Shown one piece after another: positions 51,335 through 61,963 of a stretch of DNA of 64,000 nucleotides. Source of the DNA: Parietichytrium sp. I65-24A (taxonomy: Eukaryota > Sar > Bigyra > Thraustochytrida > Thraustochytriidae); NCBI GenBank assembly GCA_012862575.1, contig BLSF01000023.1, positions 489,168-553,167 on the forward strand, given 5' to 3'. The position numbers and the translations under genes were made by a program. The first letter of the stretch is position 1. Every line of letters begins with the position of its first letter. Below the pieces are notes generated by a model. That model did not search any database. It saw only the letters and a list, made by a program, of their open reading frames with translations, and was not told the DNA's origin.

Positions 51335-52166
51335 GGCGGTGGGCCAGGTCCGGCCAGCCATCTTCTGCGAGAACCTTGATGCAGGGAAACGGCAAAGTCG
51401 TGAAACGTTTACGTACGGATCAAAAAAACTTTCCTTCTTGGCACATTTTTGCCAAAGAGAATGGCGGCCGACATGAAACCTAAGCTTCCACTTTTTTAAA
51501 GTCCACAATATTGTATACAAAAGCCCGCACAGCTCATGGTCAGCCATCGGCCTGAGGCGTCATGAGCAACAACCTCGCCGTCAGTCACGATTATGCAATA
51601 CATACTTGCAATTTTGGCGAAGAGAGTGACGACCAACGTTCAAATCTAACAGCAAATCCCTACTTTTTTAGTCTCCCATGGTTTATTCGCGTCAAAAGCC
51701 CGCTTAACTCTTGGCCGCCCTTCGATTGGAGGGCATCTGAGCCGTCGTCAGCTACAGCCTCCACTCACTGACTATTCTCACATCGAGAGAACTGTGAAAA
51801 ACTTTGACAGCGCGGCGATTCCTACTCCAGTATTAGTACCTGCACGGGTCCGCGCCGCGAAATACTACGTGCATGGTTATCCTCCTCGCTAGAACTAGCT
51901 CTTGCGGAGGCGTTAACAATGCTAGAATGCTATGGAGAACGAGTAGATGATCTTATGCCCGCTTGTGTACGAGATCACGTTTTGCAAAAATTTATTTTGG
52001 TTTTGTACAAAGTGGACTTGCAACATTGAAGAGGTCGCGGCGTTTGCGCAAAGCTGAGAGGATCTGGGCGGCGAGAAGAAGTTTGCGCGGGCAAAGCGAG
52101 GATTCGTATAGAGGTGCTGAGAGCGACTCAGAGCGCAAACTCTGGCGACGAAAAGCAGCTGGCGCG
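51335..52166. other. Intergenic region with CTAG-rich patch
   Basis: 832 bp. A patch with TAGTACC, CTAGAACTAG and similar palindromic words lies at ~51825-51960. The frame of the next gene is open back to ~51963, but only with non-ATG start codons. Confidence 0.5.
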
Positions 52167-52895
52167 ATGGAGAAGGACACGGCCACGCGGCTGGGCAAGG
52201 CCAAGACGTTCGTGTCCAAGAATCACAACCTGTTGTTCTCGGAGGGGGTGTCCGACTTGATGCAGACGGAGGGGCCCACGAGCCACCTCGACAGGTTCAG
52301 AAGCGAGTATGAGAAGATCAAGAGGTCTCTGGTATTTTCCCTGGAGAGGGAACGGACGTATTTGAGTCAGATGAAGGATCTGAAAGCTGAGATTGTCCGT
52401 GCAAACCAGCAGCTTGAGACTCGTGGTAGCCTCGTGTCCACGTTGGAAAAGCAGCTTCAGCAAGTGGACGAAGAGCGAAAGCGCGCCGTTCGGTCCGAGG
52501 AGTTTGCAAAACAGCGGGAGCAAGAGGCAAAGAAGCTGGTTGCAACTCTGAAAGAGCAGATGGCGCAGCTTGAGTCCAGAGTCAACAAGATCTCTTTGTC
52601 CAAAGTGGGCTCTGAAGCAGCTTTGAAGACGGAACTGGAACAAAAGAGATGCGAGAGGGAAGAGGCCGCGATGCAGACCAAGCTGAAAAGGCGGCTTCGA
52701 AACGTCGACACCACGAAAGGTCCATTCGACTCTTGGCGGAAGCTCCATGGAGTCTGGACAGCGCAAGACAGTCGTAAGGCCCGAGAAGATGCCAGACCAA
52801 ACACCGCGTACGCAAAATACGCTGCGACCCATCCAGCGCACGCCCACGAAATAGCTTTGGCATCCTCTGTCCTCACTCATTCTCGGAAACGATGA
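52167..52895 (+). CDS. Coiled-coil protein (function unknown)
   Basis: 242 residues from ATG 52167. After a short N-terminus (AKTFVSKNHNLLFSEGVSDLMQ), a long charged coiled coil spans ~30-165: RFRSEYEKIKRSLVFSLERERTYL, LVSTLEKQLQQVDEERKRAVRSEE, then more Glu/Lys heptads. It ends in a basic, His-containing tail. Such proteins are common in flagellar or basal-body structures, and the RSEYEKIKRSL..ERERTYLSQMKDL style resembles CFAP-type proteins, but I cannot name a family. The gene lies 314 bp before the phosphatase gene on the same strand. Confidence 0.65.
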   Translation: MEKDTATRLGKAKTFVSKNHNLLFSEGVSDLMQTEGPTSHLDRFRSEYEKIKRSLVFSLERERTYLSQMKDLKAEIVRANQQLETRGSLVSTLEKQLQQVDEERKRAVRSEEFAKQREQEAKKLVATLKEQMAQLESRVNKISLSKVGSEAALKTELEQKRCEREEAAMQTKLKRRLRNVDTTKGPFDSWRKLHGVWTAQDSRKAREDARPNTAYAKYAATHPAHAHEIALASSVLTHSRKR

Positions 52896-53209
52896 TCAAG
52901 TCGACGTCTCATGAGATCAACCAACGAAACCATCATAAGGCTCTCCGAGCCAGTACGCACGAGCGACCCAAGGAGGCGCGAGCCCACATGTTCTCCATTT
53001 CAGAACAGCGTTTGCAAACATTCTTCCGAATCCGTGCATTTCCATGGTCTCCACCACTAGCCAAGACCTCTAAGCAGTTGTGATTAGCTACTAGAGCTAG
53101 CTACTAGAACTGGACATGAAAATCAGAACGTGCAAGCAAGGATGGCAGGAAGGAGAGAGAAAGAGCTTCAGGCGAGCAAGCAGCCGAACAACGAAGCGCT
53201 AACGTTCAG
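52896..53209. other. Spacer with paired TAGCTACTAG words
   Basis: 314 bp between plus-strand genes. It contains the short direct/inverted arrangement TTAGCTACTAGAGC-TAGCTACTAGAAC at 53083-53110. No gene is seen. Confidence 0.5.
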
Positions 53210-53818
53210 ATGGCGCCGCTGTCCTTACTAAAACGAGCAGTGCAAACGAAGTTTGTAGTTAGCTCCGCAGTCACGTTGACGTGTCTGTACTACCAGAATG
53301 GGTTGGTGGTCCGCTGGATGTTGGGCGCGTTGGTGAATAGTCTGCTCTCCAAAGTCCTCAAGAGAGCTTTTAACGCGCCGCGCCCGGAAAAAGCGCGCTT
53401 GGATGGCAAAGTGGACCCCGGATTCCCGTCTAGCCACGCTCATATGCTGTTCTACTTGACTACCTTCATCGCAATTGCGCTGCCTCAAACGGACGAGAGG
53501 TATTGGCCTCTTGTAGGTACTCTGTTTTGCACTGCAGTCATTGGAAGCGCCCTGAGGGTGTATTCGAGCCGTCACACTGTTGGGCAGGTTTTAGGTGGTG
53601 TCGTATCAGGAAGCCTTGGCGCGCTTGGGTATTATAACCTTTGGCCTTCCCGAATTGAGGGCGAGTTTGACGAATTGGTGGAATATATTGTCGTCAACTA
53701 CACCACGTTGTTTCGGGCTGGATTCCTTGTGGCCGGCGTGGGCCTCTTCGCCCTCTTGCTGATATACAGTGACCTAATTACTACGCCAAAAGAGAGGCAA
53801 AAGGGCAAAGGCTCTTGA
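53210..53818 (+). CDS. PAP2-superfamily lipid phosphatase, dolichyldiphosphatase-like
   Basis: 202 residues. All three PAP2 motifs are present: Kx6RP (K51..R58-P59 in KRAFNAPRP), PSSH (73-76) and Rx5H (R116..H122 in RVYSSRHTVGQ). The final Asp of the third motif is Gln, as in dolichyldiphosphatases. Four to five hydrophobic helices surround them. Relatives such as DOLPP1/CAX4 and plant LPP-epsilon remove phosphate from dolichyl diphosphate or phosphatidate in ER or plastid membranes. The short length fits. The C-terminus is Lys-rich (KERQKGKGS). It converges on the SDR gene with only 147 bp between stops. Confidence 0.85.
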   Translation: MAPLSLLKRAVQTKFVVSSAVTLTCLYYQNGLVVRWMLGALVNSLLSKVLKRAFNAPRPEKARLDGKVDPGFPSSHAHMLFYLTTFIAIALPQTDERYWPLVGTLFCTAVIGSALRVYSSRHTVGQVLGGVVSGSLGALGYYNLWPSRIEGEFDELVEYIVVNYTTLFRAGFLVAGVGLFALLLIYSDLITTPKERQKGKGS

Positions 53819-53965
53819 TTTTACATGATTCGCTTTTTACACACATACCTGGACTGTACGATGACTTTTTCCCTTGACTAATCGACCCACCATCCCATTC
53901 TTTCAGCTTTTAAATTTAAAAAATAAAAGCAGAATTCAGTAATAACAACGAAAGATAGAGAGACT

Positions 53966-55330
53966 TCACTCTTCCTTAGGGCACTCTCCGCACGCAAGCA
54001 ATGTCGCTTTTGCCCATTCGAACACCTTTAAAGATATGTCGCGGTCATTCGCAAGGCGCGCCACAGGAGCAGCTTGGCAATGCTCTATGATGAAATTTTG
54101 GATGGCGACGGGTCGCAACAAGCAAGAAATGTTAGTGCTACGTACACTGAAAAGCAAAAGTCAGGTGCAACTGCTCGGATGAAAAGAAAACTTACCGAAA
54201 TACTTGCCTGTGACCCCACTCAGTCTGGTGGCGCTGGCTGCGAAGATGCTTGTGCGTGCTCCTTGTTCGCAATTTTTTGTAAGGATAGGCATCACATACT
54301 TGTGGCCAAGTTGGGCCCAAATTGGCATGTTTCTGGTGATTGAAGTCATAATGGTTCCTGGCATCACCGAATTCACGGTAATACGATTCAATTGATCCAG
54401 ACGAATCGCCCCCAGATTGCGCTGGACGAGCTCCTTATCAAGGGTCCCGTTGCGCAGCTGCAAGCTCAACTCATTTGCAAGCATTAGAAGCAAAAGCTTT
54501 GATTGGGCATAAGCGCGAAACATGCCGAAATGCTTGTCCAAATTCAAGTTATCCATATTTACTCCTCCGAGCTTTTCGCAGACGCGATGCACTGAAGAGT
54601 TGACGAAAATTACACGTGGATTGCGTTCGGGGTCATTGAGCGCCTTGCTCAAACCCGGAAGCAATTCCACCGTGAAAAGGATTGGCGCCAAGCAATTGAC
54701 CTGCAGCGTCGTTTCAAGGCCATCCTCTGTCACAGAGCGGGTTGGAGTCATCATGCCAGCATTGTTTATGAGAATGTCCACACCGTCGTACTTGGCGCAA
54801 ATTTGTTTTGCGCACGATCTCACGGACTTGAGCGAAGTCAAGTCCATGAGCTCCAGAAATACCTTGTCGTTTTTGGACAGCTCGCAGATAAGCTTTTGTG
54901 CCTGTGTTCCTCGCTCATGGCTTCGGCAAACAATGATGACTCGGGCACCACGTTTTGCAAAGCTAACTGCGGTGTCTAGTCCGATCCCTCCGACGTTGAC
55001 TCCCGTAACTATGACCGTTCGGCCCCGCACATCCTCCATCTCGCCTTCAGAAACTGCTTTCGGGCCGGCGACGTTTGCCTCTCGGACTGCATAGCCGACG
55101 TACAAATACACAAGTGCAAGCGCGAAATTCAACGCGTGATTTCCCTTGGCGACTTTATCGCTGACTGCTTGACCCCCTAACCCGAAAAGTGCTGCCGCAG
55201 CGCAAATCGACAGCTCGCCCCAGGTGATATGCTCGTGAACGCTCTTCCGATAGGCGTAAATCACCGCGCACCAGGCCGCCAGCGCTGTGCCAGGCCCCGC
55301 CACTTGCAAGGGCCACATTTGAGAGGCCAT
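53966..55330 (-). CDS. Membrane-anchored short-chain dehydrogenase, retinol-dehydrogenase-like (two exons)
   Basis: Exon 1 is 55330-54196 and exon 2 is 54084-53966. The 111-bp phase-1 intron has GTAAGT, GCACTAAC and CATAG. Joining gives GKYF-E-HCQAAPVARLAND, the normal continuation in RDH/WWOX-type enzymes. The product is 417 residues. Two to three hydrophobic helices precede residue 85. The Rossmann motif TGVNVGGIG (109-117) has one residue more than the usual TGxxxGIG. INNAGMM, VNSSVHR and YAQSK (catalytic Tyr/Lys) are present. Likely NADP-dependent oxidation or reduction of lipid alcohols or ketones at the ER. ATG 55330 was chosen; the upstream frame lacks ATG. Confidence 0.85.
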
Positions 55331-56575
55331 TCTCTCTGCTCTTTGCTCTTTGCTCTCCACCGGAGGCGCACCCGTATCGAGTTTCAACCAATTCTCTCAC
55401 CGCAGGTTCGGGACCCGTGATTTCGAATTGATGATCAACACAGCAAGGTCCCCTCCCGCAGACGACCTGTGAACCTGCCAACTTTGGAGCCAACTTGAAG
55501 GCCTCCAACCTGCCAGGGCTCACAACTGTCTGTATCACACTGTATCACCGCAAGTCGCCTGGCGAGCTTGCCGAGAAGCCGGGCAGTATGGAGGATGGAG
55601 GATGGAGGATGTATGAGCAGGTACCCGCGTACTGCAAGAACTGCAAGTGCCGTGACTTGCTTGATCACTTGTGCTTTCTTGCTTCCATTCAGTATGCCAT
55701 CTCTTGATTGATAGGTTGATTGATTGATGACACATGTGGATGTTGATGCCTCATCCCGCAGATAATTATTTATTCTAGCTCCTCTTGATAGTACTCGCTC
55801 AATCAATGCACACTGGATGAACACTGTTCGCGCGATCATTGAGTCTTGGATTTCTGTACTCTGTAAAGGACGCTAGAGCTGGCATAAGCGGAATTTCCTG
55901 GTTAGGACTCTTTAGTTTGACTCTTATTTAAATGAACGAATAGAGCGTGTTCTATGTGTACGTACTAAGACAGTTGAAATCTATAATATCCTCTAGACGT
56001 TCAGTGGCGTCGGCCTAGCCGAAGCTTCGAGAACATAGAGGGAATGTCTTCCAACTGCTAGTAGATATTCTAAGAAACAGCCATCTAGTAAGGACGCATT
56101 CCTTTATACCGGCACCGGTAAGGGCCAAGTTATAGAACACAGAATCGTTCGCTGCTGAGGCGGCTCTAGATTCCTTAGCGAGAGGATCTAAGTTTTGGGC
56201 AAGCAAATTCTACGCTCTGTTCTACTGAGATGTTATACATTCTAACAATAGAAGAATTAGAAGAATTAGAAGCTCGAAAGTTAGGCGCAACGAAGGATCG
56301 AGAAAAAGGAGCAACCGCCACCACATGCCACCACGGGATTGCAGCGAGAAAGAGAGAGAGAAAGTGTAAGAGAAAGAGCGAAGAAGAGGACAAGAGGACA
56401 AGAGTAGAAGAGCAAGTGGCAGCGCGGGAGCTGCACAAGCGTTAAGGGGTACAATTGTACAAGTGTACAAGTATAAAAGGTTAGAACGTGGCGTGGCGTG
56501 CCTTGTGCTGTTAAGGCGGGCGGAGCGACTGACGCGGGGGGAAAGGGGGCTGTGGTGCGAGCGAGGTTTTGCGAA
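55331..56575. other. Divergent intergenic region
   Basis: 1.24 kb. It contains a tandem GGATGGAGGATGGAGGATG (55590-55610), a TTGATTGATTGATGA tract (55712-55730), a CTAG-rich patch (55865-56060) and an AGAAGAATT/GAGAAAG purine region before Cdc37. No gene is seen. Confidence 0.5.
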
Positions 56576-58270
56576 ATGGCGCCAGCTATGAAAGTTACCC
56601 TCAAGTATGAGGAAGGCGACGACAAGGAGGTGCATACGGTGCTCAAGCTGACTTTGCCGCGAAAATGGAAGGAAGGGCCGACACTCAAGTTGAAGGAGAA
56701 TTTTGTGGAGCATTTTAACGACAAGCACTCGAGCAAGGTCGTGCTGAAAACGGAGGATGTGCACTTGATTAACCAGAAAGGGCATGCTCTGAGCGATGCC
56801 GATATTGTTTTTCAGGTTCTGGAGCCTGGCGAGCATGTTCGCATCAAGCACGGACCCGCACCCAAGCAGCAGACACAGAAGGTTGCTGCGTCTGTCGCCT
56901 CCGCAACAAAGACCCCAGACTCAGCATCAGTCGCGTCAAACAGCACTCCTAAACCGATTTCCAAACCAACGCCTGTACCTGTCGGCGAAAACGGGCTCGT
57001 GTCATCTGCGGCTGCCCTCGAAGCGGCTAGAGAATCGAAGCGCTCATTCGATTACTCGAAGTGGGACCGCCTCGATTTGAGCGATGATGATGGCGATGAC
57101 TGCCATCCAAACATAGATAAGGCCAGTTGGAAGAGGCTCATGGCGCAAAAGCGTACTGACCGAAGAAAGAAAGAGGACGACAAGATCGCCGCGTACAAAT
57201 CCAAGATTGAAAAATACACAAAGAAGGCGCAAGAGATTCAGGCACAGATAGATGGCGGCGACGATGAGCCTCAGTTACTCGTCGACGTTAAAGACGCCAG
57301 GGATTCCGCGGAGAAGTATCAGGCGAAGTTGGATCACTTTATTGCTCATCGAAAGCTCACTGCGGACGATTTATGCGACGTCAGCGAAGACCACACAATT
57401 ATTTCCAATAGCGCTGAGCTACACCCGCTTGTCCCGGAGGAAGCGAAATCGACTCCGCCAACTTCCACAAGCAAGCCTGTGGTCAAGCCAGAGGAGCCCC
57501 GGGACGAGGGATTGGAATACGACCAATACATCAAAAGGTATCGCAAACAGGTGGACTCTTATGCAGCGCTTCGGAGTGACGAAGCCTCCGAGTCGTATCT
57601 GTATCAGCACCCAGAAGTGCTACACGAACACGCGGAAGGCTATTTGCTTCTTCTCACCCTGGACAAGTGCATGGAACACTTGGAGAAGAAAGACTCTATG
57701 GGAAGCGATTTTACCAGCAAGCTCGAGTCGAGGTATCAAGCCGAAGAACTAGCAATTGCAAGGCAACATCTTCTCGTGCAGTTTGTCTTGACTTTGTCGA
57801 AAGGCAAAAAGTGTGATCCTCGTGACATGATCAAACCTTTCTTTCGCAAAACTTCCCAGCAGTACGAGAACAGAGTGGAGGGCTTCGAAGACGATCTTGC
57901 AGCTTTTGTGGCAAGAATCCGAAACCGCGCAAAGGAGAAGATTAGCAATGGCGAGCCCTCGCCACTCGCCGGACCAACGCATCAGGCAAGCAGTGACGAC
58001 GACGAAAATTACGAGCTTGCCGGGCTTGGGCCTGGTGGCCTGGACCCAAATGAAGTTCTCCCCACCTTACCGAAAGGAATGCAAGATGCATTTATTAGCC
58101 AGGATACCTCAGCACTCAAAGCTTGTCTCGAGAGCATGACTGAGGAGGAAGCTACGTACCACATGCAACGCTGTATTGATTCAGGGCTGTGGCTCCCTGG
58201 CCCAAATGATCATCTCGACGATGAGGATGACGACGAAGACGAGGACGAAGCACAGGAGAAGGACACTTGA
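56576..58270 (+). CDS. Cdc37 kinase co-chaperone with ubiquitin-like N-terminal extension
   Basis: 564 residues from ATG 56576. Residues ~158-500 are Cdc37: the N-terminal FDYSKWDRLDLSDDDGDDCHPNID with the conserved CK2-type Ser (~169), a long coiled coil (RTDRRKKEDDKIAAYKSKIEKY), the middle Hsp90-binding region (YLYQHPEVLHEHAEGYLLLLTLDKCMEHLE) and a helical C-domain ending IDSGLWLPGP, then an acidic Asp/Glu tail. Cdc37 recruits client kinases to Hsp90. Most Cdc37 proteins begin at the DYSKWD motif. Here ~155 extra residues precede it: a compact domain (~5-95, MKVTLKYEEG..LKLTLPRKWKEGPTLKLKENFVEHFN..EDVHL) of ubiquitin-like character, plus a Pro/Ser linker. The frame is continuous without splice sites. 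Confidence 0.9.
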   Translation: MAPAMKVTLKYEEGDDKEVHTVLKLTLPRKWKEGPTLKLKENFVEHFNDKHSSKVVLKTEDVHLINQKGHALSDADIVFQVLEPGEHVRIKHGPAPKQQTQKVAASVASATKTPDSASVASNSTPKPISKPTPVPVGENGLVSSAAALEAARESKRSFDYSKWDRLDLSDDDGDDCHPNIDKASWKRLMAQKRTDRRKKEDDKIAAYKSKIEKYTKKAQEIQAQIDGGDDEPQLLVDVKDARDSAEKYQAKLDHFIAHRKLTADDLCDVSEDHTIISNSAELHPLVPEEAKSTPPTSTSKPVVKPEEPRDEGLEYDQYIKRYRKQVDSYAALRSDEASESYLYQHPEVLHEHAEGYLLLLTLDKCMEHLEKKDSMGSDFTSKLESRYQAEELAIARQHLLVQFVLTLSKGKKCDPRDMIKPFFRKTSQQYENRVEGFEDDLAAFVARIRNRAKEKISNGEPSPLAGPTHQASSDDDENYELAGLGPGGLDPNEVLPTLPKGMQDAFISQDTSALKACLESMTEEEATYHMQRCIDSGLWLPGPNDHLDDEDDDEDEDEAQEKDT

Positions 58271-60695
58271 CCCCGAAAAGTAGCTACTCGCTCATCATCG
58301 CGCTTGCATATGAAATTAGTATGATCTTTTTCAGCACCTGTAGCCACCGCCAATCCCTATTTCCCTAAAAAGAATTTGAAGTATTGGACCGACGAAGAGA
58401 TAGCCTAGTATACTCAAACGCGAGCACAGTACGTCCGTTCGTTTTCTCTTTTCTTGTCCAATGGAAAACAATGTTCAAGATTGCCAGGTCACACATGGTG
58501 AATTACGTTAAGAAAGACTTATAAACGATGTAGAGTAAGACACTGAAAAGCGAGAGACAATCCTGCCCGATTCCACCGTGCGGCACTGGCCATCCACGCA
58601 GTCAAGCTACTTGTTCACATATGGAATTCGAGGTTATAGCCGACCCAGACGACAAAATTCTCTTCAAAACTATTACAAGTTGGGAAGCGGACCCTAAAGA
58701 TGGTGAGATGAGTTCTCGGCTCACGAATGCCGACTCGGTCAGTGAACTAGACCTCAATGATACCAGGTGTGGGACGCAACGTCTTCTCGGAGACTGTGCA
58801 ACGTCACTCACCTTCGATGCTTGAAACTATCCCGAGCATTGGAGGCTGGCTGAGTTGCACGACCAGTTTTTACAGTTTTAAAAATCAAAAATTGATCGGC
58901 ATGGTGAGACCCCTCGGTGAACACATTGAGGACGCTGCTTCCAAGTGCTTTGCGCATCAAAGCGCATCAACGCTTCCGGGGCTGCTTTCGCATGCCTCAT
59001 GTCATCGGCAGTGGTCCACGTCCAGTGGGCATAGAGAGACGTTGTCCTACAACAGGACATCTGCATTCGCAGCAAACTAATCGCTCTTCGGTGGTAGGTC
59101 CATTAAAGACTTTCCAACCAACTGTGCTGAGATCTCTGAGATCAACGAAAAGTTAAAACTGTGAATGTTAAAAAGTTTTGTGTGTGGTGTAGGTGAATGC
59201 AAAAGAGTCATGTGTGGTGCGGGTAAGAAGTCAAACAGCTTGCAGCACGTAAGTACTTTTACAACTCTGCCTTTTTCAGAAGAGTTGGTCGAAAACTAAT
59301 TATCATGATCAAAACAAACAAGATTTCAGCTGCTCCCCGCAAGATTTTGTGAACGTTCGCAGGGATGCCGCGGTTTATCCTTACGGAATTTCAGCCGGGA
59401 AGAGAATCGCGGAATCCGACATGAGCTTTAGGTCAAGCAAATCCGGTACCGGTACTCCGTATTATACAAATGCGCATCGCTTCTCAGTACTCTTTCCCCG
59501 GGCTTTTTTCCAAAGAAACACGTTCTCCTTTTTTTTGGCGGGGGAGGCCCAAGGGTTCGATTATTTGCGCGAACTTACTCGTCCGAAAATGGTTGTGCCT
59601 CTCCTAACTGTCGCGAAATTTGAGGGTCACGAGGAGATACATAGCCTTTGCTTTTCGCTTTTAGACATCTCGGAGTTGTTCCCTAGTCCGTGCATCTCTC
59701 CAGAGTGCTGTTTGTGAAGGAGTAAAACTGGGACAAGTTTTCAGGTATGTGTACGTACGTCAGTGCATGTCACTCGTAATACGACCATGGAGCTAGGTAG
59801 CTGAACTCTCTTTCCGAAAAGATCTCTCTACTAGCTTATCAGCTCTACCGCATCTTAGATCGAGACTCCAGGAGATAGATGTACTAGTTAGCACATAGAG
59901 TGGGGTGGGACGCGTTTTCTCTTCTTTTCATGTTTTTCGGTTTACTTTTTTGCTTCTCTTTCAACCAAGTGCCGTTGCTCTCTTTAACTTCACGTTTCGG
60001 CCTATCGAGCACCAGCCCGCATCTCCGGAAGTCTCTCTCAGCAAGCATGAGGTTTTCTTCGGGTAACTTACTGAGTTCTGTTCTGAATCCTGATGAATTG
60101 AACAAAGACTTTTACTGTTGTTTTATTCTCCTTTCACAAGAAGTTGGAACACCACTTCGTACTGTAGGTTAGTGTGGGGCTATCATGAGCTTACGACACT
60201 GTAGGTACATAACTTGTGGGTCTGAATTATGCACACTGTTAGCAAGTCAAAGATCGGTCGTGCTGTTGAAAAAAAAAAAATGCTGTTGTGCGGCTGTTGG
60301 TGAAAAAAGGACCTGACTCTTCAAACCGTTGATTGCCTTCTTCTCAAGTTGAACAAATTGAGAGAAAGTTTTCTGCCTCTCTCGGATCTCTCGGGCGTCG
60401 GAAACTCGCCAGTGAGCGGGAAGCTGTTCGTAGCTTTTGGGCCGCTAGGGCTTTAGAGTCAAATTGCGCAAAGAGAGAGAAACTTTTTTTATATTGACAT
60501 GTCAGAAGAGAAGCTTCTAATTAGAAATGAGGATCATGCCCTTCACATCGGAGGGTCCTGCTTCGCCTGTTTGTTTGTAAGTAAGGGTACTGCTACATCT
60601 CGCTGCCAGCGGAGTTGCAACTCACGCAGACCCTAAACCTGAAGAATAACAACAACGGAGCCAAACGCAAAGAACGACTTTCGAGACTCGAAAGG
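58271..60695. other. Gene-free interval
   Basis: 2.4 kb. Candidate frames at 58621-58824 and 59349-59717 are short and unrecognised. A TGTGTGGTG direct repeat lies at ~59180-59220, a CTAG-rich patch near 59790-59885 and poly-A at 60270. I see no RNA gene. Confidence 0.5.
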
Positions 60696-61963
60696 ATGAA
60701 AATGAAGATGACGGTCGCGGCAGCCTTGGCGGCGCTGGCAACAGGGGCTAGCCTTCGACAGCAACTGCAGGACGCGCTGAAGGGGCAGGATCCCGGGCAG
60801 CCTGGGCATATTCCAGTGCAGTTAGAAACTTTTTGCTTCACAGAAAGGCTTCACAAAACGTGTGCGTTCCGAGTGACGGCAGACATTGGCGGGCAGATGG
60901 TGCTGGTCGACTCTGGCTCTGCTTCACTCGGATTCTGCCTTCCTCCCAAGGCGGAGAATGAGACGGGAGTGTTTAATGAGAAAGGTGAACAATACTCGCA
61001 GTGTGAGAAATATGGTGGCGCAGATAAGGCTCATGGATGGACCGGGCCAAGCTTTTACGGTGATATGGAGGGGCCACATGGCGCCATCATGAAGGACGTA
61101 CTGTATTCCAAAGTAGAGCACAAGGTCTTTGAGAAAGGCAACATGTGTGGCGAACCAGTCAAAGGCTCGAAGGGCCTCTTGGAGGTATATGGGGTATCGG
61201 CCCTGCTGAGATTAACGAGATTGGCATCATGAATGAGACAACGGAAGCGAGCTGGACTCGTCCCGAACGATTCCATACTCAGTGAATCACCAAAAAGCAT
61301 GAATGCCTCTGCCCAGCAGACCTGAAACCTGTACCAAACTCCTTGTTGCAATCGATCAAGGTAGGTGTCGGTAGTTCTCCGGACGCAGATCAATGGGGCC
61401 TGTACTGGAATGGTACGCTCGGCCCTGAGTCTGGAAAAATGTACTTTGGAGAAGCTGCCAGCGTTTCGAAGTTGTATCCCGAGAGTCCATACGTCAGCAA
61501 GGAAGTTCCAATGCTGCTCAATCCTTTTCATAATATCTCGGTGGCAAGTGTGCAAGTGAACGAAGAAATGGTGAACACGCAGCCTTTCTCTACCTTTTTT
61601 GACACCGGAGCTCCTGCTCTCAAGTTGGAAGAGGAACTATACAATTCCCTCGGAAAAGGCGTGTTTGCAAACGGAAGCGCAAACCTAACTTTGAACTTTG
61701 AGGCTACGGACGGAACAATCGTTTCGATCCCAATGCTCATCACAAAGAACATTTTCGAAACCGACGTTGCTAAATCGACGGATACCGTGTTGGGTTTGGC
61801 GCTGATGCGCTCCGTGGAGTACATCAAAATGAATGTTGCAGAGGGAACCATGCAGTTGGTCCCACGAGATCCAAACGACTTTATCCTTACAGAGTTTCTC
61901 GACAGGAATCGCGTTCAGCGGTTAAAGAATCTTCCAACCTATGTGAAACTCAGTCTACCTTGA
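60696..61963 (+). pseudogene. Eukaryotic aspartyl protease, reading frame interrupted
   Basis: The first part (60696-61184) starts with a signal-peptide-like MKMKMTVAAALAALATGAS and holds the first active-site motif VLVDSGSASLGF. The second part (frame open from ~61286 to 61963) holds the second motif STFFDTGAPALKL and ends after NVAEGTMQLV, covering both lobes of a pepsin-like secreted protease. Between them the frame must shift by one base near 61180, because GGIWGIGPAEINEIG lies in the second frame, and an in-frame TGA stands at 61283-61285. No well-formed intron restores continuity: donor-like GTATAT at 61185 and AG sites near 61282-61319 give wrong phase or a stop. Either an unusual intron, a sequencing error or a young pseudogene explains this. 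Confidence 0.6.
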
